Origin: Syntrophomonadaceae bacterium
Lineage (GTDB): Bacteria; Bacillota; Syntrophomonadia; Syntrophomonadales; Syntrophomonadaceae
Direction of reading: 5' to 3'
Assembly (NCBI GenBank): GCA_028692415.1
Contig: JAQUXM010000017.1
Coordinates: 1 to 35,580 of the forward strand
DNA: 35,580 bases
Shown piece after piece: positions 32,175-35,580 of the stretch. The notes beneath the pieces are model-generated. The model was not told the DNA's origin and did no database searches. It worked only from the letters and a program-made list of their open reading frames with translations. Position 1 is the first letter of the stretch. Each line of letters opens with the position of its first letter. Position numbers and translations under genes: made by a program.

Positions 32175-32657
32175 TTACAATTCCCATTCGCCGCGTCCCG
32201 GTGACAATATTTGAATCCTGCCGGTATTTACGTCCACATATACGGTTCTGCCGATGTTCTTGCCGACATCTTCGGAAATGAGATTCAGATTTAGTCTGCT
32301 TAGAATCTGCTTGGTAGCCTGCACATTGCGTTCTCCAATCTTGAAAATACCACCATCATTCAAAAAATTGGCCCCTCCGGCGATTTTAGCCACCATAGCA
32401 ACGTTTTGACACCCATGAAATACCATTTTACTTAACAGGTTGGGAATACCGGTATCTGCAAACTGTCCGGGTTTCTCTGCCGCCAGAGCCTTATTCAGCT
32501 TGGAATCCGGCAGGGCCACATGCACCAGACCAACGGTTTTCTTTTGCGGGGCCAGCAGAATTACCGCCACACAAGAACCGAGCGCGAAAGTCTTGAGTAT
32601 ATCGTCGGGACTTCTGGAAACTGCCATTTCACCAATACCTACAATTATGTTCGCCAT
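32175..32657 (-). CDS. cheD: Chemoreceptor glutamine deamidase CheD
   Basis: CheD deamidates glutamines of receptors and in Bacillus also interacts with CheC. The 160 residues contain catalytic Cys29 in LGSCV and His46 in LVHVALPDS, with AGGANF and NIGERNV blocks. The start overlaps the cheB 3' end by 13 bases. The receptor gene at the beginning of this block is a natural substrate. Confidence 0.94.
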   Translation of the reverse strand: MANIIVGIGEMAVSRSPDDILKTFALGSCVAVILLAPQKKTVGLVHVALPDSKLNKALAAEKPGQFADTGIPNLLSKMVFHGCQNVAMVAKIAGGANFLNDGGIFKIGERNVQATKQILSRLNLNLISEDVGKNIGRTVYVDVNTGRIQILSPGRGEWEL

Positions 32658-33709
32658 TTTGCATTCCCACCCAATAGATTCATGATGGTATTAGGAATAG
32701 ACGCCAGAGGCACCAGACATTCGGCACCTCCCTTTTCAAAGGCCACCCGGGGCATGCCGAAAACTACCGAACTGGCTTCGTCTTGGGCCAGGGTTCGGGC
32801 TCCGGCCAGGCGCATGGCCAACATACCCTCAGCCCCATCTCCACCCATCCCGGTAAGCATTACTCCGATAGCATTTGCGCCCACGCATTGTGATACCGAT
32901 TGCAAAAGAACCTCCACCGAGGGGCAATGGCCGTTAACATTTTCTCCCGCTTCCACTTGAGTTAGATAAACACCGCCGGACCTTATTACCTTCATATGCA
33001 GACCACCCGGGGCGATCAATACCCGTCCCGGCATGATCCGGTCTCCACCTTGAGCCTCCATGACTTCCAAAGCGGAAATTTCATTAAGGCTATGGGCAAA
33101 CTGCTTGGTAAAGCCGGGCGGCATATGCTGAACAATTACTATGCCGGGCGTGAACGCGGGAAGTTGACGCATAATGAACCGGATGGCTTCCGTTCCTCCG
33201 GTAGAGGCACCGATAGCGATTACTTTATCGGTCGATTCCGCCAGGGCCAGGGTATTGGCGGTAATCGGCATAGGACGGGAATGTCGGTTGACTTTCCAGG
33301 CTTGGACATTGGCCTTGGCCGCTATCTTAACCTTGGCTCGCAAATCCACCAGCATGGCTCCCAGCCCCCGGGCTACGTCAACACTGGGCTTGGTTACCAC
33401 ATCTATGGCCCCCGCTTCCAATGCCGCCAGGCTAATGGCGGCTCCTTTTTTGGTCAGGGCACTGACGACCACTACCGGCAACGGGTACTGCGGCATCAAG
33501 CGGCGCAGAAACTCCACCCCGTCCATGCGAGGCATTTCCACGTCCAGGGTTAAAACATCCGGTTTAAGGTTTACAATCATATCACGAGCCACATAAGCAT
33601 CAGGGGCTACCCCCACTACTTCAATCTCGTCATCCAGGGCCAAGCCATGGGCCAGAATGTCTCTGACCAAGGCTGAATCGTCAATTACGAGTACTTTTAT
33701 TTTACGCAT
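32645..33709 (-). CDS. cheB: Chemotaxis protein-glutamate methylesterase CheB
   Basis: The receiver domain occupies about 1-120 with the phospho-acceptor Asp56 (TLDVEMPRMDG) and the esterase domain about 160-350 with catalytic Ser in GASTGGTEA, His in QHMPPGF and Asp in GMGGDGA. Of two near ATG codons I choose 33709, which has GAGG eight bases upstream; the one at 33715 is too close to it. The product removes methyl groups added by CheR, whose gene lies just upstream. Confidence 0.95.
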   Translation of the reverse strand: MRKIKVLVIDDSALVRDILAHGLALDDEIEVVGVAPDAYVARDMIVNLKPDVLTLDVEMPRMDGVEFLRRLMPQYPLPVVVVSALTKKGAAISLAALEAGAIDVVTKPSVDVARGLGAMLVDLRAKVKIAAKANVQAWKVNRHSRPMPITANTLALAESTDKVIAIGASTGGTEAIRFIMRQLPAFTPGIVIVQHMPPGFTKQFAHSLNEISALEVMEAQGGDRIMPGRVLIAPGGLHMKVIRSGGVYLTQVEAGENVNGHCPSVEVLLQSVSQCVGANAIGVMLTGMGGDGAEGMLAMRLAGARTLAQDEASSVVFGMPRVAFEKGGAECLVPLASIPNTIMNLLGGNAKWRT

Positions 33710-33736
33710 CAACATTACCTCAATCCTTACAACGCA

Positions 33737-34555
33737 CTATTTTTGATAGACAGCAGGTTTAATATACTTGTACAATGCCCGGGAACGATCTATCGATTCG
33801 GAATGGCCGGTAAATAAATAGCCCCCGGGCTGTAAATAGCGATGAAAACGTTCTATCAAACCCTGTTGAGTGGGCAAATCAAAATAAATAATGACATTGC
33901 GGCAAAATATTATATCGAATTTACCCTTGAACGGAAATTCCGGACGCATAAGATTTAACCTGCGCAAAAGCACCAGCTTTTTCAGGATGGGTTTAACCGT
34001 CCAATTGTTGTTATCTACAGCGGCAAAGTATCTCTGCCGGTATGATACCGGCACCTGAGACAACTGAGCATCGGTGTAGATAGCATTTTTGGCTTTTTGC
34101 AGGGCAGTCTCGGAAATATCCGTAGCCAGGATACCAACGTCCATTTGGGATATCTCCGCACCCAGAAATTCACTTAGAATTATAGCTAAAGTATAAGGTT
34201 CCTCGCCTGAAGAGCAGCCCGCACACCAGATTTTTAGCCCGGGCCGGTTTTGACTTTTAGCTCTGGCTATTAACTGGGGTAGGGCCGTGCTGACCAAAAA
34301 ATCAAAATGATCTTTTTCCCGGAAAAAATAAGTATAATTGGTGCTTATCCGATCCACCATATCCGACAGAGCCTGACCGCTGGGTTCATTAATAACGTAA
34401 TCATAATAATCACGAAAATTCTTGAAATCACCCGACCGCATTACCTTCTGCAGTCTTTCCACAACCAGGCTGCGCTTCTGTTCGCTCAGATTAATTCCGA
34501 ATTTATCATGCATAAGTTCGCTGATTAATTTAAATTCCTGATCGCTAAGATGCAC
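33737..34555 (-). CDS. cheR: Chemotaxis protein methyltransferase CheR
   Basis: A SAM-dependent methyltransferase for receptor glutamates. The N-terminal all-helical domain (about 1-75) precedes the Rossmann domain with IWCAGCSSGEEPYTLA (SAM loop) and FDIIFCRNVIIYFD. The GTG at 34555 has GAGGA nine bases upstream; the GTG at 34564 abuts that site and is less likely. The beta-subdomain that recognises receptor-tail pentapeptides is expected within the Rossmann domain. 28 bases separate it from cheB. Confidence 0.94.
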   Translation of the reverse strand: MHLSDQEFKLISELMHDKFGINLSEQKRSLVVERLQKVMRSGDFKNFRDYYDYVINEPSGQALSDMVDRISTNYTYFFREKDHFDFLVSTALPQLIARAKSQNRPGLKIWCAGCSSGEEPYTLAIILSEFLGAEISQMDVGILATDISETALQKAKNAIYTDAQLSQVPVSYRQRYFAAVDNNNWTVKPILKKLVLLRRLNLMRPEFPFKGKFDIIFCRNVIIYFDLPTQQGLIERFHRYLQPGGYLFTGHSESIDRSRALYKYIKPAVYQK

Positions 34556-34614
34556 ATCATTCACTCCTCATCAGAAGAATAAGCGAGATGGGTCAAGAAC
34601 CATCATTATCGCCA

Positions 34615-35580
34615 CTAGAAATTGCCGAAATCAGTGTCATCCAGAGCAATGATATCCTTCGGTTGAAGAATGGCGGCCCGGTCATTAGCGGCAGGATTAC
34701 CCCAGGCCACCTGCATGGCGGTCGGTTTAGCTTCCATAGGCTGCAGGCCTTGAGTTTGGATGAGATTCTGGATCATTTGTAATATTTCGGGGGTAATACC
34801 TGCGGGCAGACCTGGAATGCTCATATTAATAGCCGGCTGCCGGAGCCTGAATTTTGATAACATTTGTTTGAGCTGCACGGCCTGCCCTGATAACTCCTCA
34901 CTGGCCGAAGCTGATTCTTCAGCATTAGCGGTGACTTGTTGAGTGACTTGATCCACCTGTCCTAGACCCTGGTTAATCTGTCCTATACCTTGGGCCTGCT
35001 CCTTGGAAGCTGAGGCCATTTCGCCCACCAGGTCGGTAACCCGGGCGGATCCGGTAACGATTTCTTCCAGGGCACGTGAGGTTTCTTCGGCAATCCGTGC
35101 TCCCACTTCGGTCTTTTTGATGGAGCCTTCGATCATTTCCGCAGTTTCCTTGGCGGCATTAGCACTACGGGCCGCCAAATTTCTGACCTCTTCTGCTACT
35201 ACCGCGAACCCTTTGCCGTGCTGACCGGCACGAGCAGCCTCAACGGCGGCATTCAGAGCCAGCAGATTGGTCTGGAAGGCTATTTCATCGATAGCCTTGA
35301 TTATCTTCGATATATCTGCAGCTGAATCACTGATATCTTTCATGGCCGTACCCAATAAATTCATTTGCTCACGGCCTTTAATGGCGTCAGTTCTGGCCTG
35401 GTCGGCAAGTTGATTGGCTTGGCCGGCGTTCTCCGCATTTTGTTTGGTCTGAGCGGTCAATTCGTGCATGGATGAACTTATTTCTTCCAGGGCAGCCGCA
35501 GATTCGGTAGCACCCTGGGCCAGCGACTGGCTGGAATTTGAAACTTGCTGGGAGCCTGTAGCCAGGCTTTGGGTTGATTT
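34615..35580 (-). CDS. Methyl-accepting chemotaxis protein, C-terminal part (5' end outside window)
   Basis: The visible 321 codons cover the cytoplasmic signalling domain with the hairpin tip [20 protein letters not shown] and [15 protein letters not shown]. The frame stays open to the window end, so sensor, any membrane helices and HAMP are not seen. Past the coiled coil is an unusual tail of about 75 residues, proline-rich at first ([17 protein letters not shown]), ending in DDTDFGNF. Such a flexible linker plus a final aromatic pentapeptide is the arrangement used to tether CheR. It is the first gene of the block, before cheR, cheB and cheD. Confidence 0.93.
   Translation of the reverse strand, partial: KSTQSLATGSQQVSNSSQSLAQGATESAAALEEISSSMHELTAQTKQNAENAGQANQLADQARTDAIKGREQMNLLGTAMKDISDSAADISKIIKAIDEIAFQTNLLALNAAVEAARAGQHGKGFAVVAEEVRNLAARSANAAKETAEMIEGSIKKTEVGARIAEETSRALEEIVTGSARVTDLVGEMASASKEQAQGIGQINQGLGQVDQVTQQVTANAEESASASEELSGQAVQLKQMLSKFRLRQPAINMSIPGLPAGITPEILQMIQNLIQTQGLQPMEAKPTAMQVAWGNPAANDRAAILQPKDIIALDDTDFGNF

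Noticed and set aside
1-35580. tRNA or rRNA genes, replication origin, phage genes
   Set aside because: I saw no cloverleaf with a CCA-type end, no rRNA core sequence, no DnaA-box cluster and no phage or transposase reading frame.

Overview
The window reads as chromosomal DNA of a spore-forming, monoderm-lineage member of the Clostridia. It carries a complete spoIIIAA-AH operon, an asp23/amaP locus and a type IV pilus cluster with no PilP or PilQ secretin gene in view. The gene order aroQ, pepQ, efp, spoIIIA, accB, accC, asp23-like, nusB, folD, xseA, xseB, ispA is the classical Firmicutes order known from Bacillus subtilis. A Syntrophomonas-like anaerobe is my best guess for the source, but this is an inference from protein style and repeat content, not a database match.

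Layout. (1) Positions 1-8141: type IV pilus genes in the order pilC (5' end outside the window), major pilin, pilV-like, pilW-like fused to a BNR-type propeller, pilX-like with a Gly-Asn tract, prepilin peptidase, pilM, pilN, pilO. (2) 8142-8767: a repeat-rich gap. (3) 8768-13651: tldD, tldE, aroQ, a Xaa-Pro peptidase and efp. (4) 13660-20765: a MITE-like element, a CD1247-type zinc-ribbon gene behind a hairpin that buries its ribosome binding site, then spoIIIAA to spoIIIAH with repeats in several junctions. (5) 21086-30509: an oadA-accB fusion sitting where accB normally lies, then accC, asp23-like, amaP, a DUF2273 gene, nusB, a tsaD-like paralog, a divergent folD, xseA, xseB and ispA. (6) 30647-35580, minus strand: a chemosensory block. 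Its transcription order is MCP (5' end outside the window), cheR, cheB, cheD and a REC-PAS-HD-GYP response regulator.

How the genes work together. The first region builds and exports a pilus. The last block senses signals, adapts its receptor by methylation and deamidation, and probably degrades c-di-GMP, so control of pilus-driven motility is plausible but not shown here. The spoIIIA genes form the mother-cell half of the channel that feeds the forespore. The carboxylase genes supply anaplerotic and/or malonyl-CoA carbon.

The most unusual signal is a family of structured elements of about 140 bp. There are five good copies (A-E) and one degenerate copy. All five lie on the sense strand directly before genes: the pilX-like gene, spoIIIAA, spoIIIAD (two in tandem) and oadA-accB. 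Their paired arms change together between copies, which suggests conservation at RNA level. I do not recognise the family. Three other repeat families (a long inverted-repeat element with GCGAGGAGCG arms, a CTAGTACCC MITE and GTAAGGA heptamers) occupy neighbouring junctions.
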